DNA of 35,341 nucleotides from Pseudomonadota bacterium (GCA_023388335.1 JAEWGL010000134.1:1-35341), one strand, 5' to 3'; shown: positions 16,880 through 25,509, counted from the first letter of the stretch. Program-made: numbers and translations. The notes: generated by a model from the sequence alone, not told the origin.

Positions 16880-18574
16880 TCACTGTGCTCCGTTCGGCAT
16901 GACGGCAAAGTTCCAGTCGTCGGCGAACGGCTGGCCGATCTCGCTCACCAGCGGCGCGCCCTGGAACAGGGTGATGCGCACCCAGCGGCTGGATTTGGGG
17001 TCGAACTTGCCTGCGCCGAAGAACGCCAGCTTGCAGCGCAGCAGGTGGATCGGCAGCATGTCGCGGGCCAGCAGGTTGGCGCGGATCTCGCCATAGGCGC
17101 ATTGCACCATGCCTTGCAAACGGCGCACCGTGCCCTTGAATGCGGGCTGGGCGATGAGGAAGTGCGCGGTCAGGTCGCCCGGGTGGGCATCCAGATAATC
17201 CAGCAGCGCAGCGTGGCAGCGCTGGATGTTGCGCGCGATGCCCAGTTGCATCTCCTTGTCGGCGCCAGGCTCCTCGGACCGCATGCCCAGGCGCGGTTCC
17301 TCCTTTTCCGCGGAGCGGTACCAGAAGAAATGCTCGGCGTCGGCGCCGCTGAAGTCGTAGGCCAGGGCCCAACCATACTGGTGTTCGATCAGCTCGCGCA
17401 GCTGGGCCAGGGGCATCTGCGCATCCAGGCGCCAGCCTTCGACCACTCCCATCTGCTCGGCCAGCGGCGTCACCTGTTCGGGGTACAGCTCCAGCAGCAG
17501 GCTGACCAGCAGTTCCTGGCAGCCGACGCTCGCATGCGCTTCGCTCCAGGCCCGCAGGCGTACCCAGAGGTCGGCACCGGCGGGCTGGCGGCCGAGCCAA
17601 TGGGCCAGCGGCGCGAGGTCGGCCAAGGTCTGCTGGTCCTGGGCATGCTGGCGCTGGTCGTCGGTAACGCTCTGCTGCAGGTGCTGGCGGGCACGTTCGA
17701 GCAACTGCTGCAAGCGCTGCAGCTGCGACGGACCTGCCGTTTGCGCCAGCACCTGGGCCAGGGCAGTTTCGCGCGCCCAGATCCACTGATTGATCAGCTG
17801 CGGGTGGTTGAGCAGGAAGGGCGCCATCCCCAGCCCGGTGGCGTTGCCGATGCCCAGGTAACGCTGCAGCGCCGGGTCCAGCGGCACCGCGCGTTGGGGG
17901 TCGCGTGCCCGGGCCATGTGCTCGATCTGCTCGATGCTGAAGTGGCGCAGCAGGTACACGGCGAACATCTGCGCGCTGAAAGGCTGGCTGAAATCCGCGC
18001 TGTCTTGCAGGCAGCCGAAGTCGGCAATGCCGAACTTGCCGTTGCCGTACACGGCGGTGGTGCGGTACAGGTAGCCGACTTCGGCGAGGTGGCGGGGGTC
18101 AGGCTGATTGCCCTCGGCCAGCGCCGCGAGAAAACGCTCGAAGTTGCGCAGGCTACGGTTGGCCCGCGACAGCACCAGGACCCGGGCATCGAAGCGGCCG
18201 GCCTCCTGCAGCGGCACATTGCGCTGCAGGTCGGCCAGCAGGGCCTCATCGACATTCCCTGCCACCAGGACGAAGCTCACGTCCCATTGGTCGGCGATGA
18301 CCCGGTCGCTGCGTTTCTCCGGCGGCAGATAGGCCGCGAAGATCACGCAGTGATAGTGCGCCGTGGGCGTGTCGATGCGGTAGATGGCCGTGCCGAAGCC
18401 ATTGGCATCCAACGTGAAGCGGCTGCGCTGGATGCACCAGTGCTGGTTCATCATCCGGCGCATGGCGCCGCGCACGAAACTCAGGGGACTCTGGAAGTGG
18501 CTGCCCAGCCGGGCCAGGTCCATGACCTGGCTGGCGGGACGCAGCGCGACTTCGTCAAACGCTTGCTTGGACAT
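16880..18574 (-). CDS. Unrecognised 564-residue protein of the BCCT/M19/RidA operon
   Basis: I do not recognise this protein. It begins 'MSKQAFDEVALRPASQVMDL', has no signal peptide or membrane segment, and looks globular and mostly helical. Notable stretches are 'GAMRRMMNQHWCIQRSRF', 'YGNGKFGIADFGCLQDSADF', a Gln-rich helix around residues 275-310 and a C-terminal half with 'WALAYDFSGADAEHFFWYRS'. The start is preferred because AGGA lies nine bases upstream; the longer open frame to 19435 runs antiparallel-free through the transporter gene and is not real. It sits between the transporter and the DUF3726-like gene with 2-26 bp gaps. It may be the unknown enzyme of the pathway, but no reaction can be assigned. 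Confidence 0.8.
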   Translation of the reverse strand: MSKQAFDEVALRPASQVMDLARLGSHFQSPLSFVRGAMRRMMNQHWCIQRSRFTLDANGFGTAIYRIDTPTAHYHCVIFAAYLPPEKRSDRVIADQWDVSFVLVAGNVDEALLADLQRNVPLQEAGRFDARVLVLSRANRSLRNFERFLAALAEGNQPDPRHLAEVGYLYRTTAVYGNGKFGIADFGCLQDSADFSQPFSAQMFAVYLLRHFSIEQIEHMARARDPQRAVPLDPALQRYLGIGNATGLGMAPFLLNHPQLINQWIWARETALAQVLAQTAGPSQLQRLQQLLERARQHLQQSVTDDQRQHAQDQQTLADLAPLAHWLGRQPAGADLWVRLRAWSEAHASVGCQELLVSLLLELYPEQVTPLAEQMGVVEGWRLDAQMPLAQLRELIEHQYGWALAYDFSGADAEHFFWYRSAEKEEPRLGMRSEEPGADKEMQLGIARNIQRCHAALLDYLDAHPGDLTAHFLIAQPAFKGTVRRLQGMVQCAYGEIRANLLARDMLPIHLLRCKLAFFGAGKFDPKSSRWVRITLFQGAPLVSEIGQPFADDWNFAVMPNGAQ

Positions 18575-18600
18575 TGTTGTTATTCCTGAACACAACATGA

Positions 18601-20151
18601 TCAGACGCCTTGCTCGCGGGCCATGTGCCGAGCGATGCGCACCGCATCCCAGAGTGCCGGGAGGATCAGCAGCGACACCGGCACCGCGGTGATGACAATA
18701 AAGGACTGCAAGGCAGTGACGCCGCCAGCGCCAATGGTAATAAGCACCACGGCGGCCAGGCCCATGCCGATGGCCCAGAAGCCGCACAGCCACTTTTTCG
18801 GCTTGTCGTTGCTCGACATCGCCAGGGCCACGGTGAAGGCCATGGCATCGCCGTTGGTGGCCACCGAGATGAAGCTGAGGAACAGGAACAGCGCGCTGAT
18901 CAGCCCACCCAACGGCAGGTTCTGAGTCACGCCCAGCAGCAGGTCTTCGGCCTGGCTGCCGTGGGCGGTGACGATGCCCGGCGTCTGCAGCTCCATGCCG
19001 ATCCCGGTGCCACCGACCACGGTGAACCAGAACATGGTCACGATCGGCGCGATGATCGACAGCGTCATGATGATCTCGCGAATGGTGCGGCCCCGCGAGA
19101 TGCGCGCGACGTACAGCGCGACCATCGGCGCATAGCCGATGAACCAGCCCCAGTAGAACACCGTCCACCAGTCCAGCCATTTCGGGTCGGCGCGGAACAT
19201 CGCCAGGGGAATGAAGTGTTCCACCTGCAGGGCGAAGGCCGAGGGGAAGCCGCCGAGAATGAACAGCGTCGGCCCGAACACCACCATGAACGCGGCCAGG
19301 CCGAGCATCAGCCAGACGTTGATCTCGCTGACGAAACGGATGCCCTTGAGCCCTACCAGGCAAGACGTGGTGTACATCAACGTGACCAGGACGATGGTGA
19401 TCGACTGGGTCAGGATACCGTTGGGCACGCCCCACACCGAGTGCAGCGCACTGCTGATTTGCAGGCCGAGGAAGCCGATGGGACCGATGGTGCCAGCGAC
19501 CACCGCGATGATCGAGGCCGCGTCGGCGAAGATGCCGATCGGGCCCTTGAGGGCGCGCTCGCCGAACAGCGGGTAGAGCAGGGTGCGCGGCGCCAGCGGC
19601 AGGCCCTTGTCGTAGTGCAGGTGCATCAGCACGATGGCCAGGAGGCTGCCGAGCACCGCCCAGGCCAGGAAGCCCCAGTGCACGAAGGACTGGGCCAGCG
19701 CCGCGGTGGCCGCCGCTTCGCTATGCGCTTGCACGCCGGCGAAGAACGGTGGTGGGCTGGCGAAGTGCATCAGCGGTTCGGCCGCCGCCCAGAACGCGCC
19801 GCCGCCGGCCAGCAAGGCGCACATGATCACCGCGATCCAGTTGAAGGTGCTGATGTCCGGGCGCTGCTCGATGCCGCCCAGGCGCACGCGTCCGCATTTC
19901 GAGAAGCCGATGCCGAGGCTGACCGCGAAGGTCGCCAGCATCAGCACCTGCCAGTACAGGCCGAAGGCCTTGGTCGACCAGGCGAACAGGGTGTTGACCA
20001 GCGCCGACACCGCGTCGATGTCGACCAGCGCGGCGACCAGGAACGCCGCCAGGAAACCGCCGCTGATCAGAAACAGCGGCCAATCGATCTCCCGCGCCAT
20101 GGGTAGGCTCATGGCCTGGCCATCGACGGGCAGGGTGGTTGGGTTTTTCAT
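18601..20151 (-). CDS. BCCT-family transporter (betaine/carnitine/choline type)
   Basis: A 516-residue membrane protein with about twelve hydrophobic segments. It has the BCCT signature region 'WWTVFYWGWFIGYAPMVALYVARISRGRTIREI' in parts (Trp-rich helix 8, then R/G-rich). BCCT proteins import quaternary ammonium compounds (glycine betaine, carnitine, choline, ectoine) by sodium or proton symport, or exchange substrate and product. The short C-terminus lacks the long osmosensing tail of BetP, so it is probably a nutrient rather than osmotic carrier. TGGAGG precedes the start. It is third in the operon, after the M19 gene (57-bp gap), pointing to a quaternary or N-methylated amine as the substrate. 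Confidence 0.92.
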   Translation of the reverse strand: MKNPTTLPVDGQAMSLPMAREIDWPLFLISGGFLAAFLVAALVDIDAVSALVNTLFAWSTKAFGLYWQVLMLATFAVSLGIGFSKCGRVRLGGIEQRPDISTFNWIAVIMCALLAGGGAFWAAAEPLMHFASPPPFFAGVQAHSEAAATAALAQSFVHWGFLAWAVLGSLLAIVLMHLHYDKGLPLAPRTLLYPLFGERALKGPIGIFADAASIIAVVAGTIGPIGFLGLQISSALHSVWGVPNGILTQSITIVLVTLMYTTSCLVGLKGIRFVSEINVWLMLGLAAFMVVFGPTLFILGGFPSAFALQVEHFIPLAMFRADPKWLDWWTVFYWGWFIGYAPMVALYVARISRGRTIREIIMTLSIIAPIVTMFWFTVVGGTGIGMELQTPGIVTAHGSQAEDLLLGVTQNLPLGGLISALFLFLSFISVATNGDAMAFTVALAMSSNDKPKKWLCGFWAIGMGLAAVVLITIGAGGVTALQSFIVITAVPVSLLILPALWDAVRIARHMAREQGV

Positions 20152-20208
20152 GAAACCTCCAGAGACCAGCGATTGTTTTTATTGTCATGCTGTCCGTGCG
20201 GGGATGGC

Positions 20209-21195
20209 TCAGGCCTGCGCCGTGGTGGCGGTTTCCAGCAGGCGCAGCCAGTTCAGTCCCATGATCCTGGCCACGTCCTCTTCGGCAAAGCCGCGGGCAC
20301 GCAGGCCCTGGGCGATGTTGGGGAAGTCGCGGCTGTCGCGGAACCACTGCAAGGGGGCGGGCCAGTTGGCGTTGTCCTTCGAGCCTTCGCCATAGTCCTT
20401 GTCCTTGCTCCAGCGGCCGTTGCGCATCCATTCAAGCACCGCGAGCGGCTGCGACTGGCACAGGTCGGTGCCGATGCCGATATGCTCCACGCCCATCAGG
20501 TCGGCGGTGCGGGCGATCATGTCGCAGAAGCTTTCCAGGCTGCAGGCCGAGGCGCCCTTGAGGTGGAAGGGGTAGGTACTGAAGCCGAGCAGGCCACCGG
20601 ATTCGGCGATGCCGCGCAGCACCGCGTCCGACTTGTTGCGCTTGGCGGCGTGGAAGCTCGACGGGTTGGCGTGGGAGACGATCACCGGCCGGCTCGACAG
20701 CTCGATGGCTTCCAGGGTACTGCGCTCGGCGCTGTGCGACATGTCGATGAGCATGCCGACGCGGTTCATCTCGGCGATGACCTGGCGGCCGAAGCGGCTG
20801 ATGCCATTGTCTTCGCGCTCATAGCAGCCGCTGGCCAGCAGGCTCTGGTTGTTATAGGTCAGCTGCATGACGAATACGCCCAACTGACGGAAGACTTCCA
20901 CCAGGGCAATGTCGTCCTCGATCGGCGAACAGTTCTGGAAGCCGAAGAAAATGCCCACCCGTCCTTCCTGGTGGGCCAGACGGATGTCGCTGGCCGAACG
21001 CACTGGGCGGATCAGGTCGGGCCAGGACTCGAAGCGGCGGTTCCATTCACCGAGGCGGGACAGGGTCTCGCGCGCAGTCTCGTGGTAGGCGATAGTGGCG
21101 TGTACCGCGCTCAGGCCACCGGCCTGCATCTGCTGGAATATTTCCGGGCTCCAGTTGGAGTACTGCAAGCCGTCGATCATCAGTAGGTCGTGCAT
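20209..21195 (-). CDS. Peptidase M19 (membrane dipeptidase)-like amidohydrolase with incomplete metal site
   Basis: A 328-residue protein of the renal-dipeptidase family. H154 ('DMSHSAE'), H175 ('VSHANPS') and D244 ('GIGTDLC') match the family metal and base residues. The usual N-terminal H-x-D ('DGHND') is 'DGLQY' here (L10, Y12), and the bridging Glu is replaced in 'GFQNCS' (Q87). The same 'GFQN' and 'CYER' patterns occur, from memory, in the M19 protein beside the Pseudomonas glycine betaine demethylation genes. A bound single metal or a lost hydrolase activity is possible. It has no signal peptide, so it is cytoplasmic despite the family name. AGGAG precedes the start, and it lies 13 bp after the aldehyde dehydrogenase gene. 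Confidence 0.85.
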   Translation of the reverse strand: MHDLLMIDGLQYSNWSPEIFQQMQAGGLSAVHATIAYHETARETLSRLGEWNRRFESWPDLIRPVRSASDIRLAHQEGRVGIFFGFQNCSPIEDDIALVEVFRQLGVFVMQLTYNNQSLLASGCYEREDNGISRFGRQVIAEMNRVGMLIDMSHSAERSTLEAIELSSRPVIVSHANPSSFHAAKRNKSDAVLRGIAESGGLLGFSTYPFHLKGASACSLESFCDMIARTADLMGVEHIGIGTDLCQSQPLAVLEWMRNGRWSKDKDYGEGSKDNANWPAPLQWFRDSRDFPNIAQGLRARGFAEEDVARIMGLNWLRLLETATTAQA

Positions 21196-21208
21196 GGTCG
21201 CTACTCCT

Positions 21209-22651
21209 TCAAGGCCGCAGGTAGGTGGTCTTGACCACGGTGTAGAAGTCGCGGGCGTACTGGCCCTGCTCGCGCGGACCGAAGCTAGAGGCCTTGCGGC
21301 CACCGAACGGCACGTGGTAGTCGGTGCCGGCGGTGGGAAGGTTGACCATCACGCAGCCGGTCTGGGCGCGGCGCTTGAACGCGCTGGCATGGCGCAGCGA
21401 CTGGGTGATGATGCCCGCGGTGAGGCCGTATTCGGTGTCGTTGAGTGTCGCCAGGGCCTCCTCGAAATCGCGCACGCGGATCACGCAGGCGATCGGCCCG
21501 AACACTTCCTCGCGGTTGATGCGCATGTCGTTGCGGCTGTCGATGAACAGGGCCGGGCGCATGTAATAGCCTTCGCTTTCCAGCTGCAGGCGTTCGCCGC
21601 CTTCGACCAGCGTGGCGCCTTCGGCCTGAGCCAGGCGCAGGTACTCCAGGTTCTGCTCCAGCTGGCGGGCCTCGGCCACAGGGCCGATCTGCACACCGGC
21701 CTGCAGCGCGTGGCCAACCTTGAGCTGGCGCATGCGCCCGCGCAGGGCCTCGACAAAGCGGTCATGGATGGCCTCGCAGACGATCAGCCGAGAGGACGCC
21801 GTGCACTTCTGACCGGTGCCGAAGAACGCGCCGTTGAGCGCGCACTCCACCGCCACTTCCAGATCGGCGTCATCCATCACCACCAGGGCATTCTTGCTGC
21901 CCATCTCCAGCTGGCAGCGCACCAGATTGCCGGCGGTGGCAACGGCGACCCGCCGGCCGGTGGCGAGCGAGCCGGTGAAGGTCAGGGCATCGATGTCGGC
22001 CGAGTGCGCCAGGGTGTCACCGACGCTGGCACCGCTGCCCATGACCAGGTTGAAGGTACCGTCGGGCAGGCCCTGGCGGCTGATGATCTCGGTCAGCGCC
22101 CAGGCGCTGGCCGGCACCAGATTGGCCGGCTTGAACACCACGGCATTACCGAAGGCCAGGGCTGGAGCGATCTTCCAGGCGGCGGTGGCCATGGGGAAGT
22201 TCCAGGGGGTGATGATGGCGACCACGCCGACGGGTTCGCGGTGCACTTCGATGTCGATGCCGGGGCGCACGGAGGCGGCGGTTTCACCCATCTGACGCAG
22301 CACTTCGGCGGCGTAGTAGTGGAAGAACTGGCCGCTGCGGTTGACCTCGCCGATGCCTTCGGCCAGCGGCTTGCCTTCTTCGCGTGACAGCAGCTGGCCG
22401 AGTTCCTCCTTGCGCGCGATCAGCTCGTCGCCGATGGCCATCAGCACCTGCTGGCGGGCCTCGAGGCCGGTGGCGGCCCACAGCGGTTGCGCAATGCGCG
22501 CTGCCTGGATGGCCTGCACGGCCTGTTCGGCGCTGGCCTGGTGGTATTCGCCGATCAGGTCGCCGATGTCCGAGGGGCTGTGGTTGGCCAGGGTGGCCTG
22601 ACCCTCGCACCAGCGGCCATCGATGAAGTTCTTGTAAGTTTTGAGTGACAT
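21209..22651 (-). CDS. NAD(P)-dependent aldehyde dehydrogenase
   Basis: A 480-residue cytoplasmic ALDH of standard length. Key residues are N151 ('TPWNFP'), K174 ('VFKPAN'), E249 ('QLEMGSKN') and catalytic C283 ('GQKCTASS'). The stretch from 'EMGSKN' to 'CTASSRLI' resembles alpha-ketoglutaric semialdehyde dehydrogenases more than betaine aldehyde dehydrogenases. That would feed 2-oxoglutarate, but substrate choice from such motifs is uncertain. GGAGG eight bases upstream supports the start. It is first in the operon, 93 bp from the divergent LysR gene, and probably performs the last oxidation of the pathway. Confidence 0.9.
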   Translation of the reverse strand: MSLKTYKNFIDGRWCEGQATLANHSPSDIGDLIGEYHQASAEQAVQAIQAARIAQPLWAATGLEARQQVLMAIGDELIARKEELGQLLSREEGKPLAEGIGEVNRSGQFFHYYAAEVLRQMGETAASVRPGIDIEVHREPVGVVAIITPWNFPMATAAWKIAPALAFGNAVVFKPANLVPASAWALTEIISRQGLPDGTFNLVMGSGASVGDTLAHSADIDALTFTGSLATGRRVAVATAGNLVRCQLEMGSKNALVVMDDADLEVAVECALNGAFFGTGQKCTASSRLIVCEAIHDRFVEALRGRMRQLKVGHALQAGVQIGPVAEARQLEQNLEYLRLAQAEGATLVEGGERLQLESEGYYMRPALFIDSRNDMRINREEVFGPIACVIRVRDFEEALATLNDTEYGLTAGIITQSLRHASAFKRRAQTGCVMVNLPTAGTDYHVPFGGRKASSFGPREQGQYARDFYTVVKTTYLRP

Positions 22652-22681
22652 TGAGAAGCCTCCGTTTGCCTGCCTCTCATC

Positions 22682-22701
22682 TTGCGAGCAATATGACGCA
22701 A
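22682..22701. promoter_or_regulatory. Candidate LysR operator, TTGCG-N10-CGCAA
   Basis: A perfect 5-bp dyad lies in the 93-bp divergent gap between the aldehyde dehydrogenase operon and the LysR gene. The gap is otherwise A/T-rich beside GC-rich genes. Position and symmetry suit the regulator's recognition site, but the spacing is not the classical T-N11-A and binding is inferred. Confidence 0.45.
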
Positions 22702-22744
22702 ATAAAAATTAATAAAAAAAATGATTCGATAAGGAAAACTAACC

Positions 22745-23632
22745 ATGCTGCCGGAGTTGAAGATCGCCCAACTGCGCTACTTTCTGCTGGTGGCCGAGCT
22801 CAAGAGCTTTCAGGGCGCGGCCCGCCAGGCCTACCGTACCCAGCCGGCAGTGTCGCTGGCGGTGCGCGAGTTGGAGCAGAAGCTCGGCCAGGCGCTGATC
22901 GAGAAGGGCGGCGGACGAGTCGAGCTGACGCCCTTCGGCGAGCATTGCCTGCCGCTGTTCCGTGGCCTGGTCGAGCACCACGACCGCATTGCCCGTGAGA
23001 CCACCTTGCTGGCCCGCCACGAGATCGGCCAGGTCAGCATTGCCACCGTGCCCTCGGTGGCCAGCCGGCTGCTGCCCGGGCCGCTGGGGCGTTTCGTGAT
23101 CGAGCACCCGAACATGCAGATCAGCATCCAGGATGGCACCGCCGACAGCGTCCAGCAGCTGCTGGTCCAAGGACAAGTGGACTTCGGTATCAGCAGCATG
23201 TGGATGGCCGATGAACACATCAAATTCGCGCCCATCCTCCACGACCAGATGGGCGTGGTGTGCCGGATCGACCACCCCTTGGTGCAGGCCGGCGAACCCT
23301 TGCACTGGTCGCGCCTGCAGGGCCTGCCGATGATCCGCAACGGCACCTCGCGCCTGCTTGAGGGCACTGAAGCCGAGTGTTTGCTGGAGCACAGCCGCCT
23401 GTTCGTCTCCAACATGATTTCGCTGATCGCCATGCTGGAAGAGGGCGTGGGCATCAGCACCTTGCCTTACCTGGCGTTTCCGCTGGAGAACGAACGCCTG
23501 GCGTTCCTGCCCCTGGCCGAGCCCAAGGTCGAGCGGCAGATCGGCATGCTGACGCGCAAGGGGCGCAGCCTGTCGCCAGCAGCGCAGGCATTGATGGATT
23601 ATTTGCGGACGCAGTTGCCGGGGGCAGGGTAA
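22745..23632 (+). CDS. LysR-family transcriptional regulator
   Basis: A 295-residue regulator. The N-terminal winged HTH is 'LRYFLLVAELKSFQGAARQAYRTQPAVSLAVRELEQ' in pattern, followed by a periplasmic-binding-like effector domain ('GQVSIATVPSVASRLLPGPL', 'VDFGISS', 'MLEEGVGISTLPYLAF'). AAGGA lies about eight bases before ATG. It is divergently transcribed from the six-gene operon and most likely activates it in response to the substrate or an intermediate, as is usual for LysR proteins in this arrangement. Confidence 0.92.
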   Translation: MLPELKIAQLRYFLLVAELKSFQGAARQAYRTQPAVSLAVRELEQKLGQALIEKGGGRVELTPFGEHCLPLFRGLVEHHDRIARETTLLARHEIGQVSIATVPSVASRLLPGPLGRFVIEHPNMQISIQDGTADSVQQLLVQGQVDFGISSMWMADEHIKFAPILHDQMGVVCRIDHPLVQAGEPLHWSRLQGLPMIRNGTSRLLEGTEAECLLEHSRLFVSNMISLIAMLEEGVGISTLPYLAFPLENERLAFLPLAEPKVERQIGMLTRKGRSLSPAAQALMDYLRTQLPGAG

Positions 23633-23773
23633 GGAGAGGTGCTCACAGGTTCAGCCCCCGCAGGGAATAGGTGTCCGCAGCCTCGGCGGTCGACGTTGAA
23701 ACTGAAGAAGCCGCTCAGCCTTGCAGGCTCAGCTGCCGCATAGAACATGTAGGGCCACCGCGGTCGGTGTATG

Positions 23774-23792
23774 ACACCGGCTTCGCCGGTGT
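23774..23792. repeat. Stem-loop in REP-like intergenic sequence
   Basis: ACACCGG-CTTCG-CCGGTGT forms a perfect 7-bp stem with a CTTCG loop. It lies in the 273-bp gap between the convergent LysR and lipoprotein genes, followed by 'TTCGCGGGCACG', which resembles degenerate Pseudomonas REP sequence. It could act as a bidirectional transcript end, though no T-run is seen. No gene was found in the gap. Confidence 0.5.
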
Positions 23793-23905
23793 TCGCGGGC
23801 ACGTCGGAGCGCCGAAGCGCCGCTCTCATAGAGTATATGCCGCGCTTGCAGGCTCTGTTCTCTGCGCGACAACGTAGCCCGCGAACGGACGATATCCGCC
23901 TGGCT

Positions 23906-24385
23906 TCAAGAGCTACCCTTCTCCAACTCGGCAAGTTCTTTTTCCACCTGCTGCATCCTCTCGGTCGCCAATGCCTGGACTTTCCCATCCTCGGCGCTTT
24001 CGATCATCAGCGAGGTAAGCTTCTTGCCCAGTCGCTTGCCTTCCTCGGTACTGTTCATGTCACGCGCCTTGACCGGGTCGTGGGTGGCCTCGACGATGAG
24101 GTCGAACTCGGCGTCGTTGAAGTTCTTCTCGCTGTAGAGCTTGAACAGGTCACGGTGCTGATCCTGGACCGTCAGGTGCCGACGCAGCACTTCCTTGATC
24201 TTCTCCTTCGGCACCTTCGGATGGCGCTGTTCCAGCAGGGTGGCGATCTTGTCGACGTTGTTGTCGTAGGCTTCCTGGATCGGCAGGTTGGCGAGGATCT
24301 TCTCGTCGCGGCTTTCCTGCTGATCGCACGCCACCAGCGCGCCGGCTAGAAACAAGGGCAACAGGGCTTTGGCAAGAGCTGGCAT
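23906..24385 (-). CDS. Small predicted lipoprotein, unknown function
   Basis: A 159-residue protein. The signal 'MPALAKALLPLFLAGALVAC' ends in a good lipobox (LVAC), so it should be lipid-anchored; the following residues are DQ, which leaves inner or outer membrane sorting open. The mature part is charged and helical ('LLEQRHPKVPKEKIKEVLRR', 'TERMQQVEKELAELEKG') and probably coiled-coil at the end. AAGGT precedes ATG. No enzymatic motif is seen, and its single-gene context gives no hint of function. Confidence 0.75.
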   Translation of the reverse strand: MPALAKALLPLFLAGALVACDQQESRDEKILANLPIQEAYDNNVDKIATLLEQRHPKVPKEKIKEVLRRHLTVQDQHRDLFKLYSEKNFNDAEFDLIVEATHDPVKARDMNSTEEGKRLGKKLTSLMIESAEDGKVQALATERMQQVEKELAELEKGSS

Positions 24386-24552
24386 GAGTGAGACCTTGAC
24401 TGATCAATTGGAAGATGAGCTGCTGTTGAGACTTCTGCCCAGGCCCAAAGGTGCCCTGGAATAGCTATCATACTGCCTGTGTGGGGAAGTCTGGATGCCT
24501 TTGCCAGGAAGGCTGTACGTTTGTTCCTCAACTACAGGTGAAGGAGCCACCC

Positions 24553-24996
24553 ATGCGCGAGCGCCCCTCGGCCAGATTGCTGGTGATCAATGAGCAGCAA
24601 CAAGTCTTGCTGTTTCGCTTCCTGCACCGCGATGGGCCGCTCGCCGGCACCGATTGCTGGGCCACGCCGGGGGGTGGGGTGGAGGCGGGCGAGCGTTTCG
24701 AGCAGGCGGCGATACGCGAGCTCTGGGAGGAGACCGGCATTCGCGTCGACAGCGTCGGCCAGTCCGTGACGCAGCGAGCGTTCGAAATGCAGCTGCCCAG
24801 TGGCGAGTGGGTGTGGGCCGTGGAGCGCTTCTACGTGGTCCGTGTCGGCGACCAGGCATTGTCGAAAGAGCATTGGACGCCCCTGGAGGTGCAGGTGTTG
24901 GCCGAGCACCGCTGGTGGTCCGTCGAAGCGCTAAGACGGACGACGGAAACCGTCTGGCCCCAGGACCTCGCCGAGTTGCTGGAGCGCCTCGCCTGA
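24553..24996 (+). CDS. Nudix hydrolase
   Basis: A 147-residue protein with a complete Nudix box, G41-x5-E47-x7-R55-E56-L57-x-E59-E60-x-G62-I63, which binds Mg and the diphosphate. Nudix enzymes hydrolyse nucleoside diphosphates linked to another moiety; the substrate is not predictable. AAGGAG at 24541-24546, six bases upstream, fixes the start at 24553 although the frame is open earlier. It is convergent with the GNAT gene (12-bp gap). Confidence 0.92.
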   Translation: MRERPSARLLVINEQQQVLLFRFLHRDGPLAGTDCWATPGGGVEAGERFEQAAIRELWEETGIRVDSVGQSVTQRAFEMQLPSGEWVWAVERFYVVRVGDQALSKEHWTPLEVQVLAEHRWWSVEALRRTTETVWPQDLAELLERLA

Positions 24997-25008
24997 GCCA
25001 CCGTCCGC

Positions 25009-25509
25009 TTAGCCCCTGAACGAGAACACCGCGAACGCGTGACCGTCATGCTCGAAGGTCGCGACCTGCTGCATGCCCATTTTCAGGTGCGTGTGCATCG
25101 AAGCCTCATTGTCCTTGCCGACGAACAGGATGCCTTCCCGGCCTGGCTCCAGGCGACGCAGGTGGTCGAACATTTCTTGCGCCAGGCCGTGACCGCGCTC
25201 CTCCTGGGTGACGCAGATCGGGCCATAGATATAGGTGTCGGGCGACCCTGGATAGGCATCGAGCATGGCCCTGACCAAGGGGAAATCAATATTCATCTCG
25301 CGCGGCGCAGTCAGCAGGAAGCCCACCACCTGCGCGCCCTCACGCGCCACGATCAGTGGCATGGCCCGCATCATCGCCAGGATGCGCTCGCGCGGCAAAC
25401 TGGAAGCGAGCGCACCGCCGCGATTGGCTTGGTTCATGGCCTGTAGTTCAAGGATGCCATCCAGGTCTGTGTCCGTGGCCTTAGCGATGACCAAGTCGTG
25501 GTAAGTCAT
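25009..25509 (-). CDS. GNAT-family N-acetyltransferase
   Basis: A 166-residue protein with GNAT motif A in 'GPICVTQEERGHGLAQEMFDHL' (the R-G-x-G-x-A acetyl-CoA loop) and a C-terminal 'NEASMHTHLKMGMQQVATFEH' that fits motif B. The acceptor is unknown. The start 'MTYHDLVIAKATD' is supported by GGGGAG eight to thirteen bases upstream. It stands next to the degenerate intergenic tract that begins the accessory region. Confidence 0.85.
   Translation of the reverse strand: MTYHDLVIAKATDTDLDGILELQAMNQANRGGALASSLPRERILAMMRAMPLIVAREGAQVVGFLLTAPREMNIDFPLVRAMLDAYPGSPDTYIYGPICVTQEERGHGLAQEMFDHLRRLEPGREGILFVGKDNEASMHTHLKMGMQQVATFEHDGHAFAVFSFRG

Noticed and set aside
17045..18589. 514-residue plus-strand open frame opposite the unknown 564-residue protein
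   Set aside because: There is no ribosome site and no motif, and its composition is typical of an antisense shadow. The minus-strand gene fits tightly into an operon.
16880..19435. 851-residue open frame covering the unknown protein and half of the transporter
   Set aside because: Residues before 18574 come from the BCCT gene read in another frame. The ribosome site before 18574 and the transporter's full match settle the start.
18610..20106. 498-residue plus-strand open frame opposite the transporter
   Set aside because: It is extremely rich in His, Asp, Arg and Gln, the antisense image of a membrane protein.
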